A DNA stretch of 64,000 nucleotides from Tropicimonas sediminicola (GCF_900188335.1 NZ_FZOY01000001.1:496001-560000); one strand, 5' to 3'. Shown: positions 1 through 7,945, counted from the stretch's first letter. Made by a program: numbers and translations. Notes: generated from the letters alone by a model not told the origin.

Positions 1-290
1 TCGGCCGTCCACGGTGCGGCAGTGGCGGTGCTGAGATCGGGGGTCAGCACCATGTCCGGCTCGGTGTAGGGCATGTCCGGAATGTCGGTCCAATCGCCCG
101 TGATGGTCTGCAGGAACACGGAGTTCGGCAGGTAGAAATGTGTTTGCTTGGCGAACTTGGGTCCCGGCATCGCCTTGCCGCGCGCCACGCCGGCAAGGTC
201 GGCGATCACGCATTCAACCTCGTCGATCTTGCCTTTCTCAAGGTAGGCCTGGGCGGCTTCGGGCAGCTTGTCGAGGAGGTCGTGGACCAT
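1..290 (-). CDS. Glutamine synthetase family ligase, N-terminal part (cut by window edge)
   Basis: Only the first 96 residues are in the window; the gene continues past the left edge. The segment with EVECVIADLAGVARGKAMP is typical of the N-terminal beta-grasp domain of glutamine-synthetase-like ligases of the PuuA/GlnT type, which join glutamate to an amine using ATP. The start is ATG at 288-290 with AAAGGAG a few bases upstream, and it lies 3 bases after the stop of the amidotransferase gene, so translation is probably coupled. A second, complete member of the family lies at 1020-2375. The two ligases flank a glutamine amidotransferase behind an amine/amino-acid ABC transporter, which points to gamma-glutamylated polyamine or related amine metabolism. 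The exact amine cannot be told from this fragment. Confidence 0.85.
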   Translation of the reverse strand, partial: MVHDLLDKLPEAAQAYLEKGKIDEVECVIADLAGVARGKAMPGPKFAKQTHFYLPNSVFLQTITGDWTDIPDMPYTEPDMVLTPDLSTATAAPWTA

Positions 291-293
291 CGG

Positions 294-974
294 TCACTCC
301 TTTCGGGCGTTCAGGAAGAATTGCGCGATCCGGTGGCCGAAGGCGGCGTTGCTGTCGGGCTGCCCCAGGGCTGCGGCCGCGCCCTGCTTGATCTCGTCGG
401 GCAGGTTCGCGCCGCGAGTGCGGATCAGCCCCTCGATCTCGCGTGACGAGAACTCGGGATGCGGCTGGATCGTGTAGATGCTGTCGCCGTAGAGCAGGGC
501 CGCGTTCTCGCAGAATTCGGAGGATCCGACGAGCTTTGCCTCGGCCGGGCGGCGGGTGACCTGGTCCTGGTGCCAGGCGTTGAGCAACACCTCCTCACCA
601 TCGAAATCGTAGGGCTGCCGGCCGACGGACCAGCCGCCGCCGAACTTCTCCACCGTGCCACCGAGCGCCTTGGCGATCACCTGGTGGCCGAAGCAGATGC
701 CCACGAGTGGCCGGCCGCTGGCCTTGATGTCGCGGACGAAGGCTTCCAGCTTCGGAATCCACGGCAGGTCCTCGTAGGCGCCATGCCGGGAGCCGGAGAT
801 CAGCCAGCCATCGGCCTCCTCCGGGCTGTCGGGAAAGACGCCGTCGACCACCGACCACGTGGTGAAGTCGAAGCCATGCCCGTCCAGCATGCGGGCGTAG
901 AGGTCGGAATAGGTGCCGCTCTCGGGGACCAGTTCGTCCGGGAAATGGCCTGCCTGAAGGATACCGATGCGCAT
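294..974 (-). CDS. Class I glutamine amidotransferase, PuuD-like role
   Basis: This 226-residue protein is a free-standing class I glutamine amidotransferase domain, the expected length for the GMP-synthase-like subfamily. The nucleophile elbow GICFGHQ places the catalytic Cys at 94, and QPHPE supplies His172 and Glu174, so the triad is intact. Such enzymes hydrolyse a gamma-glutamyl amide bond. Placed between two glutamine-synthetase-like ligases, it most plausibly releases glutamate from a gamma-glutamylated intermediate, as PuuD does for gamma-glutamyl-GABA; that role is inferred from context. It is cytoplasmic, with no signal peptide. It lies 45 bases downstream of the complete ligase gene in the same operon. 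Confidence 0.85.
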   Translation of the reverse strand: MRIGILQAGHFPDELVPESGTYSDLYARMLDGHGFDFTTWSVVDGVFPDSPEEADGWLISGSRHGAYEDLPWIPKLEAFVRDIKASGRPLVGICFGHQVIAKALGGTVEKFGGGWSVGRQPYDFDGEEVLLNAWHQDQVTRRPAEAKLVGSSEFCENAALLYGDSIYTIQPHPEFSSREIEGLIRTRGANLPDEIKQGAAAALGQPDSNAAFGHRIAQFFLNARKE

Positions 975-1019
975 GTCTGACGCTGTCCTGTTCGGGGGGA
1001 TGCCTGACGCGGGGCCGCG

Positions 1020-2375
1020 TCAGACGGTGTCGATATAGAGCTCGATCTGCTCGGCCTTGGAGGTTTCCTGCATGTAATGCAACTCCTGCCGCTTCGTCAT
1101 CACGTAGTTCTGGATCAGTTCCGGCGCAAAGATGCGGGCGGTTTCCTCGCAGGATTCGAACCGGTCGATCGCATCCTTCCAGTTGGTCGGGATGCTCGGC
1201 AGGTCGAGCTTGTAGGCATTGCCGGTGATCGGCTCGGGCGGCATCTTGCCGTCCTCGATCCCGTTCATCGCGGCGCCGAGCACGGCGGCGATGGTGAGGT
1301 AGGGGTTCACGTCCCCGCCCGACAGCCGATGCTCGATCCGCCGCGCGCGGTGGTCGCCGCTCGGCACCCGGACGGCGGTGGTGCGGTTCTCGTAGGCCCA
1401 GCAGATGCCCGTCGGCGCATGGGCGCCGGGCACCATCCGGTCGTAGCTGTTGGCATGCGGGGCGTAGATCAGCGTGCTGCCCGGCATGGCATTGAGACAG
1501 CCGTTGACCGCGTGCAGCAGCAGGTTGCTGCCGGTGTCCGTGCCGTCGTCGAAGATGTTGTTGCCGTTCTTGTCGAGCACCGAGAAGTGCATGTGCAGCC
1601 CGGAGCCGGCGTAATCCTCATAGGGTTTGGCCATGAAGCTCGCGGCAAAGCCGTGGCGCCGCGCGAGGCCCTTGACCAGCATCTTGAACAGCCAGGCGTC
1701 ATCGGCGGCGCGCAGGGCATCTTCCTGGTGCATCAGGTTGATCTCGAACTGTCCGGTGCCAGCCTCAGAGATCGCGGTGTCGGCGGGAATGTCCATCGCC
1801 TCGCAGGCGTCGTAGAGCTCGGTGAAGAACTTGTCGAACACGTCGAGCGCGCGCAGCGACAGGATCTCGCCCATCATCCGGCGCTTGCCGGTCCGCGGCG
1901 AGGGCGGGACGCGCAGCTTCTGGCCGCTGTCGTCGATCAGGAAGAATTCCAGTTCCACCGCGACGACGGGCGTCAGCCCGCGGTCGGTGTAGCGGGCCAC
2001 CACGTTGGCCAGCGCGTGCCGGGGGTCGCCCTCGAAGGGGCGGCCGTCCTCGTGGAACATCCAGATCGGCAGCAGGCCGGTGGGCGTGTCGAGCCAGGGC
2101 ATCGGCAGGAATCCCCGCTCGGTCGGCAGCAGGACCCCGTCCCGGTCACCGGTGGCGAGCACCAGCGGGCTGTCGTCGATATCCTCGCCCCAGATGTCGA
2201 GGTTGAGCACGGACATCGGGAAGCGGGTGCCGCCCTCGATCACCTTGTCGGCGAAACGTACCGGCACGCGCTTGCCGCGCGGTTGCCCGTTGAGGTCGGC
2301 CGCAGCCACCCGGATTGCCTGGACATGCGGGTTCTTCCGCAGCCAGTTCTTCATCAGCAATTGATCGCGTATCAC
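1020..2375 (-). CDS. Glutamine synthetase family ligase (gamma-glutamylpolyamine synthetase-like)
   Basis: A complete 451-residue glutamine-synthetase-fold ligase, the usual length for PuuA/GlnT-type enzymes. The N-terminal domain contains ADLNGQPRGKRVP; the catalytic domain contains the metal/glutamate-binding stretches VELEFFLID and EAGTGQFEINL, and GSGLHMHFS with the ATP-site histidine. The start is GTG at 2373-2375 with GGAGA six bases upstream. The family condenses glutamate with an amine, and the substrate could be putrescine, spermidine, ethanolamine or another primary amine. It follows the ABC permease gene by about 30 bases, so the ligase is probably expressed with the importer. The short gap contains a TGATCA-centred AT-rich stretch that could be a secondary operator. 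Confidence 0.87.
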   Translation of the reverse strand: MIRDQLLMKNWLRKNPHVQAIRVAAADLNGQPRGKRVPVRFADKVIEGGTRFPMSVLNLDIWGEDIDDSPLVLATGDRDGVLLPTERGFLPMPWLDTPTGLLPIWMFHEDGRPFEGDPRHALANVVARYTDRGLTPVVAVELEFFLIDDSGQKLRVPPSPRTGKRRMMGEILSLRALDVFDKFFTELYDACEAMDIPADTAISEAGTGQFEINLMHQEDALRAADDAWLFKMLVKGLARRHGFAASFMAKPYEDYAGSGLHMHFSVLDKNGNNIFDDGTDTGSNLLLHAVNGCLNAMPGSTLIYAPHANSYDRMVPGAHAPTGICWAYENRTTAVRVPSGDHRARRIEHRLSGGDVNPYLTIAAVLGAAMNGIEDGKMPPEPITGNAYKLDLPSIPTNWKDAIDRFESCEETARIFAPELIQNYVMTKRQELHYMQETSKAEQIELYIDTV

Positions 2376-2405
2376 GGTTGTCTCCGAAATATGATCAAAT
2401 TGCTA

Positions 2406-3245
2406 CTACCGGATGAGGTTCAGGCGCAAGGCGATTTTGCGGCGCTTCGTCTGGGGCAGGTGCCGGTTGAGGCGCTTGTTGATCAACCCGAAGATGGTGA
2501 TGATCACCAGGGTCATCGCCACGAAATAGCCCGCCACGATCGGGTAGGGGATGAAGGGGTTGAAGGTCTTGTCGGCGAAATAGCTGGCGTAGTAGAGCGC
2601 GTCGCCCATCTGCTTCCAGGCCGGGAAACCGGAGAAGAAAACCAGCGTCGTGGCGTGAAACAGGAAAATCGCCTCGTTGGTATAGGAGGGCCAGGCCAGC
2701 CGCAGCATGGTCGGCCAGGTGATGCGGCGGAACCTGTTCCAGCCGGTCAGGCCATAGGCGTCCGCAGCCTCGAGGTCGCCCTTGGGCACCGAGCGCAGCG
2801 CGCCGTAGAAGATCTCGCCGGAATAGGCGGCGGTGTTCAGGAACAGCACAATCACCGCGCCGAGCCATGCACGGGTCAGCCAGCCGGTCGTGGCGCTGAA
2901 CTCCACTCCGAGGAAGGTGAACTCGATGCCGATCTTGGGCAGCAGCACGAAGGCCTCGTAGGCCAGGAAGAACTGGATGAAGAGCGGCGAGCCCCGGAAC
3001 ACGAAGATGAACCATTCGGCCGGCTTTCGGATCCAGCGGTTCGGCGTGTTCTTGGCCACGGCCAGCCCGGTTGCGAGAAAAAAGCCGAGGATCAGGGCGA
3101 TGGCGGCAAAATAGATGTTCCAGATCAGCCCCGAGCCGATCAGCACCACCTGGTCGCAGAGCGTGATGTCGGCCTTGGGCAGCAGCCGTTCGCCGTAGCC
3201 CAGCGAGCGCAGCCCGTAGGCCTGGAAGGTCTCCCAGCAGGTCAT
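2406..3245 (-). CDS. Polar amino acid/amine ABC transporter permease (HisM type)
   Basis: A 279-residue integral membrane permease of the His/Glu/Gln/Arg/opine ABC family. Several hydrophobic segments are evident, and the cytoplasmic EAA coupling loop reads LEAADAYGLTGWNRFRRITWP-like at about residues 160-180. It forms the inner-membrane channel together with the permease encoded just upstream. Its ATG overlaps the TGA of that gene by four bases, the classical coupling for HisQ/HisM pairs. The C-terminal tail is rich in Arg and Lys. Substrate identity is not readable from the permease alone; the binding protein and the downstream ligases suggest a basic amino acid or polyamine. Confidence 0.9.
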   Translation of the reverse strand: MTCWETFQAYGLRSLGYGERLLPKADITLCDQVVLIGSGLIWNIYFAAIALILGFFLATGLAVAKNTPNRWIRKPAEWFIFVFRGSPLFIQFFLAYEAFVLLPKIGIEFTFLGVEFSATTGWLTRAWLGAVIVLFLNTAAYSGEIFYGALRSVPKGDLEAADAYGLTGWNRFRRITWPTMLRLAWPSYTNEAIFLFHATTLVFFSGFPAWKQMGDALYYASYFADKTFNPFIPYPIVAGYFVAMTLVIITIFGLINKRLNRHLPQTKRRKIALRLNLIR

Positions 3246-4120
3246 GCCTCGCGCCTCATGGCTTCGCCGGCCGCAGTGGCCTGGCCGTGGGAGAGGCGGC
3301 GGGTCAGCCGCTCGATGACGATCTCGGAGACCCGGGTGAAGGCCAGGTAGAAGACCAGCAGGAACAGGAAATAGTAAAGCCGCCAGTCAGGGTGCGGGTA
3401 GTCGTAGATCGCGGTCTTGGAGCCGCCGAGTTCGCGGGCCCAGTAGACGATGTCGCGCACGCCGAGCAGGAACAGCAGCGGGGTCGCCTTGATAAGGATC
3501 ATCCACAGGTTGCCGAGCCCGGGCAGGGCATAGATCCACATCTGCGGCACCAGGATGCGCCAGAAGGTCTGCCGATTCGACATGCCATAGGCATGGGCCG
3601 TTTCGAGCTGCGCCTTGGGCACGGCATTCATCGCGCCATACAGCACGTTGGCGGCAAAGGCGCCGAAGACGATGGCGAAGGTGAACACCGCGATGGAGAA
3701 GTTGTAGGTCTCGTGCACCCACTGGGGCGCGGTCGAGAGTGGCATCTTGGCCTCGGGGCACACGAGGAAGTCGTTGCCCTGGCGGATCGGATCGGTCCAG
3801 TCGGGGCAGAGCGCCTGGTGGCGCAGCCACTCGATGCCCTGGTCGAGCGCGATCACGAAGAACAGGAAGAAGACGATGTCGGGCACGCCCCGCACGATCG
3901 AGGTGTAGAGCTTGCCGAGCCAGGACAGCGGCAGGAAATGCGAGCGCGAGGCCACGGCGCCGCCAAAGCCGAAGGCCAGCGAAACAGGGGCGGTGATCGC
4001 CAGCAGCAGCAGCACCGTCCCGAAGGACTGGTAGAACAGCATGTGCTTCCCGCTGGTCAGGTAGCAGGACAGCCAGGCGATGCCTTCGAGCGTCGATGGA
4101 TCGGAGCAATAGGAGAAGAT
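3242..4120 (-). CDS. Polar amino acid/amine ABC transporter permease (HisQ type), probable AUC start
   Basis: Membrane permease partner of the HisM-type protein, with the EAA loop LETAHAYGMSNRQTFWRILVP-like in the second half and several hydrophobic helices. The first ATG is at 4040-4042 and gives 266 residues with only a weak ribosome site. The frame stays open 26 codons further upstream to an in-frame TAG, with no ATG, GTG or TTG in between. The upstream residues (FSYCSDPSTLEGIAWLSCYL) look like a genuine family N-terminus. A GGAGG lies nine bases before an ATC at 4118-4120, so I extend the gene to an AUC start, giving 292 residues. If AUC is not used, the gene is 3242-4042. It overlaps the next permease by four bases. 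Confidence 0.8.
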   Translation of the reverse strand: MFSYCSDPSTLEGIAWLSCYLTSGKHMLFYQSFGTVLLLLAITAPVSLAFGFGGAVASRSHFLPLSWLGKLYTSIVRGVPDIVFFLFFVIALDQGIEWLRHQALCPDWTDPIRQGNDFLVCPEAKMPLSTAPQWVHETYNFSIAVFTFAIVFGAFAANVLYGAMNAVPKAQLETAHAYGMSNRQTFWRILVPQMWIYALPGLGNLWMILIKATPLLFLLGVRDIVYWARELGGSKTAIYDYPHPDWRLYYFLFLLVFYLAFTRVSEIVIERLTRRLSHGQATAAGEAMRREA

Positions 4121-4171
4121 GGCGCTCTACCTCCGGGTCGGGCCGGGACGGCCCGCCTTGTTGGACGAATG

Positions 4172-4202
4172 TGCCGGGGCAGGGAGCAGACCCGCCCCGG
4201 CA
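4172..4202 (-). other. Intercistronic stem-loop after the binding-protein gene
   Basis: A nine-base-pair perfect stem (TGCCGGGGC at 4172-4180 pairing with GCCCCGGCA at 4194-4202) lies just after the stop of the binding-protein gene and before the permease genes. A second hairpin, GGGCCG/CGGCCC, is at 4140-4154. There is no T-run, so full termination is unlikely. Hairpins in this position commonly protect binding-protein mRNA or cause partial termination, giving more binding protein than permease. That role is inferred. Confidence 0.5.
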
Positions 4203-4209
4203 AGCGGCA

Positions 4210-4926
4210 TTACCACTGGGAGCTGACTTCCCACTTGGCAATCAGCTCGTTCAGGGTGCCGTCGTCCTTCATGGACTGGATGGCCGCGTCGAACTTGGCC
4301 TTCAGCTCGCCATCGGATTCGCGCAGGCCCATGCCCACACCGCCGCCGAGCGGAACCGGGTCGCCGATGATCATCATCTCGGCTTCGGCATCGGCGATCG
4401 GCTGCAGGAAGGAGGCGTCGGCCAGGACCGCGTCGGCCTCGCCGTTGCGCACCGCGGCGACGGTCTCGTCCGGCGTGGCGAACTCGACCAGCGTGGCGCC
4501 GCTCTCGGCGACATGCGCGGCCTGGATGGTGCCGGTCTGGGCGGCCACGACGGCGCCGGTCAGGTCGATGCTGTCGTCCATGCCGACGTAGAGCGACGGA
4601 TCCGGCGGCGTGTAGGCCTGGGTGAAGTCGATGACCGCATCGCGCTCGTCGGTGATCGACATGCCGGCGATGATCGTGTCGTAGTTGCCCGAGGTCAGGT
4701 TCGGGATGATCGAATCCCAGTCATTGGTGACCCACTCGCAGGTCAGCTCGGCGCGCTTGCACAGCTCGTCGCCCAACTCGCGCTCGAAGCCGTCCACTGC
4801 GCCGGAATCGTTGATGAAGTTCCACGGAGGGTAGGCGCCCTCGGTGCCCATGCGCACCACGTCCTGAGCCATGGCGAAGCTGGCGGACAGTGCCAGCACC
4901 GCGGTGGAAAGGATCACTTTCTTCAT
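4210..4926 (-). CDS. ABC transporter periplasmic amino acid/amine-binding protein
   Basis: A 238-residue family-3 solute-binding protein. Residues 1-20 form a Sec signal peptide ending AFAMA before Gln21. The mature protein begins with VVRMGTEGAYPPWNFIN, the diagnostic strand/ligand-loop region, and NLTSGNYDTIIAGMSIT follows, typical of His/Lys/Arg/ornithine/octopine-binding proteins. It captures ligand in the periplasm and delivers it to the two permeases encoded downstream. It sits between the ATPase gene (48-base gap) and the permease genes, with a GC-rich stem-loop after it. The fold class is certain; the precise ligand is not. Adjacent gamma-glutamyl ligases make an amine or basic amino acid the best guess. 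Confidence 0.9.
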   Translation of the reverse strand: MKKVILSTAVLALSASFAMAQDVVRMGTEGAYPPWNFINDSGAVDGFERELGDELCKRAELTCEWVTNDWDSIIPNLTSGNYDTIIAGMSITDERDAVIDFTQAYTPPDPSLYVGMDDSIDLTGAVVAAQTGTIQAAHVAESGATLVEFATPDETVAAVRNGEADAVLADASFLQPIADAEAEMMIIGDPVPLGGGVGMGLRESDGELKAKFDAAIQSMKDDGTLNELIAKWEVSSQW

Positions 4927-4974
4927 TGGTCTTGGTCTCCCGGTTGGTGATCTGTTGTTGGTCTGCTGTGCGGA

Positions 4975-5754
4975 TCAGAGCTCGATGCTGTGCGACAGGA
5001 ACTGCATCAGGCGATCCGTCTTGGGGCTGCGGAACAATGTCTCGGGCGGGCCTTCCTCCTCGATCTTTCCCTTGTGGAGAAAGACCACGTGGTCGGACAC
5101 GTCCGCGGCGAGCCGCATGTCGTGGGTGACGAGCAACATGGTGCGCCCTTCCTGGGCGAGCTGCTTGATGACCTTTACCACTTCCTGCTCGAGCTCGGGG
5201 TCGAGCGCGGAGGTGGGTTCGTCGAACAGCAGCGCCTTGGGCTCCATCGCCAGCGCCCGCGCGATCGCCGCGCGCTGCTGCTGGCCGCCAGAGAGCTGCG
5301 CGGGGTAGACGTCGCACTTGTCACCGATGCCGACCTTGGCCAGCAGTTCGCGGCCGAGCGCCTCGACCTGGGCCTTGTCGCGCTTGAGCACGGTGACCGG
5401 CGCTTCCATCACGTTCTCGAGGATCGTCATGTGCGCCCACAGGTTGAACTGCTGGAACACCATCGACAGGTTGGTGCGGATGCGGATCAGCTGCTTGTGG
5501 TCGCCGGGACGGCGGTTCATGCCGGTCCCGCTCCACTTCACGGGTTCGCCCTCGAAGCGGATATCCCCCTGGTGGCTGTCTTCCAGCAGGTTGGCGCAGC
5601 GCAGGAGGGTTGACTTGCCGGAGCCCGAGGAACCGATCAGCGAGACCACCTCGCCCTTGCGCGCCACCATGTCCACACCCTTGAGCACTTCCAGCGCCCC
5701 ATAGGTCTTGTGAAGGTCGCGGATCTCGATAACGGGCGGTGGGCTTGCGGTCAC
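4975..5754 (-). CDS. Polar amino acid/amine ABC transporter ATP-binding protein (HisP/GlnQ type)
   Basis: A 259-residue ATPase with Walker A GSSGSGKST at about 41-49, the Q-loop at VFQQFNLW, signature LSGGQ at 154-158, Walker B LLFDEP at 175-180 and the switch histidine at 211. Length and the insert between Walker A and the Q-loop match HisP/OccP-like ATPases for basic amino acids or opines. It energises import through the two downstream permeases. It is the first gene of the minus-strand operon. The only usable start is GTG at 5752-5754, with no strong Shine-Dalgarno upstream. A 10-bp perfect inverted repeat about 90 bases upstream is a possible operator. Confidence 0.92.
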   Translation of the reverse strand: MTASPPPVIEIRDLHKTYGALEVLKGVDMVARKGEVVSLIGSSGSGKSTLLRCANLLEDSHQGDIRFEGEPVKWSGTGMNRRPGDHKQLIRIRTNLSMVFQQFNLWAHMTILENVMEAPVTVLKRDKAQVEALGRELLAKVGIGDKCDVYPAQLSGGQQQRAAIARALAMEPKALLFDEPTSALDPELEQEVVKVIKQLAQEGRTMLLVTHDMRLAADVSDHVVFLHKGKIEEEGPPETLFRSPKTDRLMQFLSHSIEL

Positions 5755-5836
5755 TGGTGGGCGGCTCTTGGTTATTTCAGTCGCAGAGTAGGGCGCAAAT
5801 AACGGGCGATTGCAACGCGGAAAGGCAGTGTGACCC

Positions 5837-5860
5837 TGCGTGATCAGGCGTGATCACGCA
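5837..5860. promoter_or_regulatory. Perfect inverted repeat, possible operator or terminator stem
   Basis: TGCGTGATCA at 5837-5846 and its exact complement TGATCACGCA at 5851-5860 are separated by GGCG. It overlaps the stop codon of the PhnD-like gene and lies about 85-105 bases upstream of the transporter ATPase start. No T-run follows on either strand, so a protein-binding site for the transporter operon is at least as likely as a terminator. The cognate regulator is not in view. Confidence 0.4.
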
Positions 5861-6612
5861 TATTCAAGGGCATATGCCTCAGGATCGGGCGGAATCGGGA
5901 CCGCCATATAGTCGCTCAGCGGGATCTCGACGAAGCCGCGCGCCCCGAGAGCCGTGCGATGCTGCTCGGCCAGGTCCGCGATTCCCCCCGCGATGGCCCG
6001 CAGCAGGGCGCCGGCAAGTTGCGGCTGTGCCGTGACCAGCGCCTGACCGGGCGTGGCCGCGCTGCGCCCGACGATCTTCATGCCGCGGGCCAGGTCGGTA
6101 TGGGCCTGGATCAGCCGCCAGCTGATGGCGTCGATGGCGGCGATCTCGGCCTCGCCGTCGCCGAGCGCGCGCACGCTGTCGCGGTGGCTGCCGGTTTCCC
6201 GACAGATCCGGAACCGGACCGGTGCAAAGGCGGCGACAGCCCAGCCGGAATGCGACACGGCCTCGTTGTAGACGAGGCTCGCACCCTCGAACTCGGCAAG
6301 CTGCGAGCGCGGATCGCTGTCCCGCACCACGAAGAGCGAATGATAATGGCCGGCGGGCGTGTCTTCGAGGCCGTAGTCGATCGCCCCGAGCAGGGTGACA
6401 CTGGCGTGGAACTCGGTCCGCACAGGCAGGCCGCAAATCTGACCCAGCAGCAGGTCCGGGCTGCGCCAGAGAGCGAAGAGGTCGTCGCTGCGGGAAAGTT
6501 CGTCCGGCGCCACGATACCTTCGGCGCGCAGCCGGTCCCGGATCGCGGCCCAGAGCGCATCCGTCGCCTCCCGGACCCCGGGGTGGTCGTACATCGGCAG
6601 GGTGGCGATCAT
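5854..6612 (-). CDS. PhnD-like phosphate/phosphonate-type substrate-binding protein
   Basis: A protein of about 252 residues starting at ATG 6610-6612 (MIATLPMYDHP). It resembles the PhnD/family-12-like periplasmic-binding domain: RSPDLLLGQICGLPVRT and SLVYNEAVSHSGWAVA match the ligand-cleft regions, and ALGDGEAEIAAIDAISWRLI is the usual hinge segment. No clear signal peptide is present, so it may be cytoplasmic or its export signal may be missing. No phosphonate ABC permease or ATPase is adjacent. The upstream TerB-like gene ends two bases before this start, so the two are translationally coupled. The in-frame extension to 6672 would overlap that gene and has no family-like sequence. Ligand unknown. 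Confidence 0.75.
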   Translation of the reverse strand: MIATLPMYDHPGVREATDALWAAIRDRLRAEGIVAPDELSRSDDLFALWRSPDLLLGQICGLPVRTEFHASVTLLGAIDYGLEDTPAGHYHSLFVVRDSDPRSQLAEFEGASLVYNEAVSHSGWAVAAFAPVRFRICRETGSHRDSVRALGDGEAEIAAIDAISWRLIQAHTDLARGMKIVGRSAATPGQALVTAQPQLAGALLRAIAGGIADLAEQHRTALGARGFVEIPLSDYMAVPIPPDPEAYALEYA

Positions 6613-6613
6613 G

Positions 6614-7054
6614 TCAGCGGGGCGTTTCCACCCGCTGGCGGGCGAGCGCGCTGTCCCGGTCGTTGACGCCAAGCAGGTTGGCGACCAGACGGATCAGGGC
6701 ATCTTCCTCGTCATCCCGCACGCCGTCCGCAAGAACCACCGCCCAGAGCGCCTCGACGACGCCGCTGCGGTCCTCGTAGGGGACGGCCTCCTTGATGGCG
6801 CGGGTGAAGCGCACGGTGTCGGGCGCCTGCCGCTCAAGCTCTTCCGCCTGGCTACGCAGGCTGGTCGCCTCGAACGGGGACAGGCCATAGCGCCGGGCCA
6901 CGATCCGGTCGATCCTGTCGATCTCCGCCTCGGCATAATCGCCGTCCGAGCGGGCGACCCGCACCAGCAGCGCGGTCAGCGCCAGCCGCGCGTCCGGGTC
7001 CGGAAGCGTGGTCGGCGTGGAATCGGTCAGGATGCGGATCAGGTCAGCGAACAT
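6614..7054 (-). CDS. TerB-fold protein (copy 1 of tandem pair)
   Basis: A 146-residue all-helical protein matching the TerB (tellurite resistance protein B-like) domain: LALTALLVRVARSDGDYAEAEIDRIDRI and VVLADGVRDDEEDALIRLVANLLG carry the two acidic D-G-x-x-D/E metal-binding-like turns typical of the fold. It is a paralogue of the next gene upstream (7109-7570), with the same domain arrangement. The TerB fold is found in membrane-associated stress modules, but single TerB genes are common in Rhodobacteraceae and their function is unknown. No other ter genes (terC, terD, terE) are nearby, so tellurite resistance should not be assumed. It probably shares a transcript with the PhnD-like gene. Confidence 0.8.
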   Translation of the reverse strand: MFADLIRILTDSTPTTLPDPDARLALTALLVRVARSDGDYAEAEIDRIDRIVARRYGLSPFEATSLRSQAEELERQAPDTVRFTRAIKEAVPYEDRSGVVEALWAVVLADGVRDDEEDALIRLVANLLGVNDRDSALARQRVETPR

Positions 7055-7108
7055 GAAATCGATATAGGGGCTTTGCCGGGCAGGGCCAATGGCGGAGTGC
7101 GAGGCAGG

Positions 7109-7570
7109 TCAGGCCGGGGGCGGGTCCAGCGGGTCGGCGGCGAGCGCCGCGGCATGGGCACGGCTCGCGGCGTCCGCATCGAGGCCGAGGCGCTCCGCGG
7201 CGCGGGCAAGATAGGCGCCCTCGACCTCCTTTTCCTCGCCATCGGACAGCGCGACACGCCACATCGCGATCAGCACGGCCTCCCGGTGCTCGTCGTCCAG
7301 CCGCTCGCGAACGGCGGCGGCGAACCGGCCGTCTTCCGGCGCCAGGTGCTCGAGCTTCTCGCTTTCCGCCCGCAACCGGGCGGCCTGCACGGGGTTGAGG
7401 TCGTACGTCGCAGCCAGGATCCTGTCGATCCGGCGGATCTCCTCCACGGCATAGCGCCCGTCGCTCTTGGCGGTGCGCACCAGAAGGCCGGCCATCGCAT
7501 GGCGGCCGTCGAGTTCCGGCAGAGGGGCCGGGGAAGGAGAGAACAGGCGATTCAGCAGATCGGTGAACAT
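7109..7570 (-). CDS. TerB-fold protein (copy 2 of tandem pair)
   Basis: A 153-residue TerB-like helical protein, paralogous to the gene immediately downstream: MFTDLLNRLFSPSP here versus MFADLIRILTDSTP there. AGLLVRTAKSDGRYAVEEIRRIDRI and VALSDGEEKEVEGAYLARAAERLG show the two acidic turns. The pair probably arose by local duplication; the two proteins may heterodimerise, which is inference. The gap to the downstream copy is 54 bases. The C-terminal tail (AAALAADPLDPPPA) is disordered-looking. Function is unknown beyond the fold. Confidence 0.8.
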   Translation of the reverse strand: MFTDLLNRLFSPSPAPLPELDGRHAMAGLLVRTAKSDGRYAVEEIRRIDRILAATYDLNPVQAARLRAESEKLEHLAPEDGRFAAAVRERLDDEHREAVLIAMWRVALSDGEEKEVEGAYLARAAERLGLDADAASRAHAAALAADPLDPPPA

Positions 7571-7624
7571 GATCCAGATATGCCGCGTTGCAGCGCCTGC
7601 ATCAAGCGTCGGGGTGCGGTGGCG

Positions 7625-7918
7625 TCAACCGTCATAGCCCTCGACGATCACAAGGTCGCCATCCGCAATCGGGTCGCGGATCGCCTTGGCCGCAAGGTGG
7701 TCGGGATCGTCGTAGCAGGCCATCGCATCGGCAAAGGTCGGGAATTCGATGACCACTGTGCGCGGGCGCAGCTCGCCCTCGCGCACGTCATACTGCCCGG
7801 CCCGGACAAGGAACCGGGCGCCATATCGCGCGAAAGGCTTGGCGGCGGCCTGCTTGTATTCCTCGAAGGCCTGCTGGTCCTTCACGTCCACATGGGCCAC
7901 CCAATATCCCTTGAGCAT
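7625..7918 (-). CDS. DUF1330 family protein
   Basis: A 97-residue protein of the DUF1330 dimeric alpha/beta-barrel-like family: KGYWVAHVDVKDQQAFEEYKQAA opens it and VVIEFPTFADAMACYDDPDH is the hallmark second half. These are small ferredoxin-like-fold proteins of unknown catalytic role, often next to catabolic genes. It is cytoplasmic and of normal family length. A short 3' neighbour and a secreted-protein gene upstream are on the same strand, with spacing of about 27 bases to the latter, so co-transcription is possible. Confidence 0.88.
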   Translation of the reverse strand: MLKGYWVAHVDVKDQQAFEEYKQAAAKPFARYGARFLVRAGQYDVREGELRPRTVVIEFPTFADAMACYDDPDHLAAKAIRDPIADGDLVIVEGYDG

Positions 7919-7945
7919 CGTCAGTCTCCTCCGCTCCTTACAGGC

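Noticed and set aside
1077-3350. Long plus-strand open frames at 1077-3350, 6602-8620 and 9848-11560
   Set aside because: They lie antisense to well-recognised ligase, permease, TerB, secreted-protein and pyrG genes and show no family-like sequence.
6614-7570. Tellurite resistance operon
   Set aside because: Only TerB-fold genes are present; no terA, terC, terD, terE or terZ is nearby.
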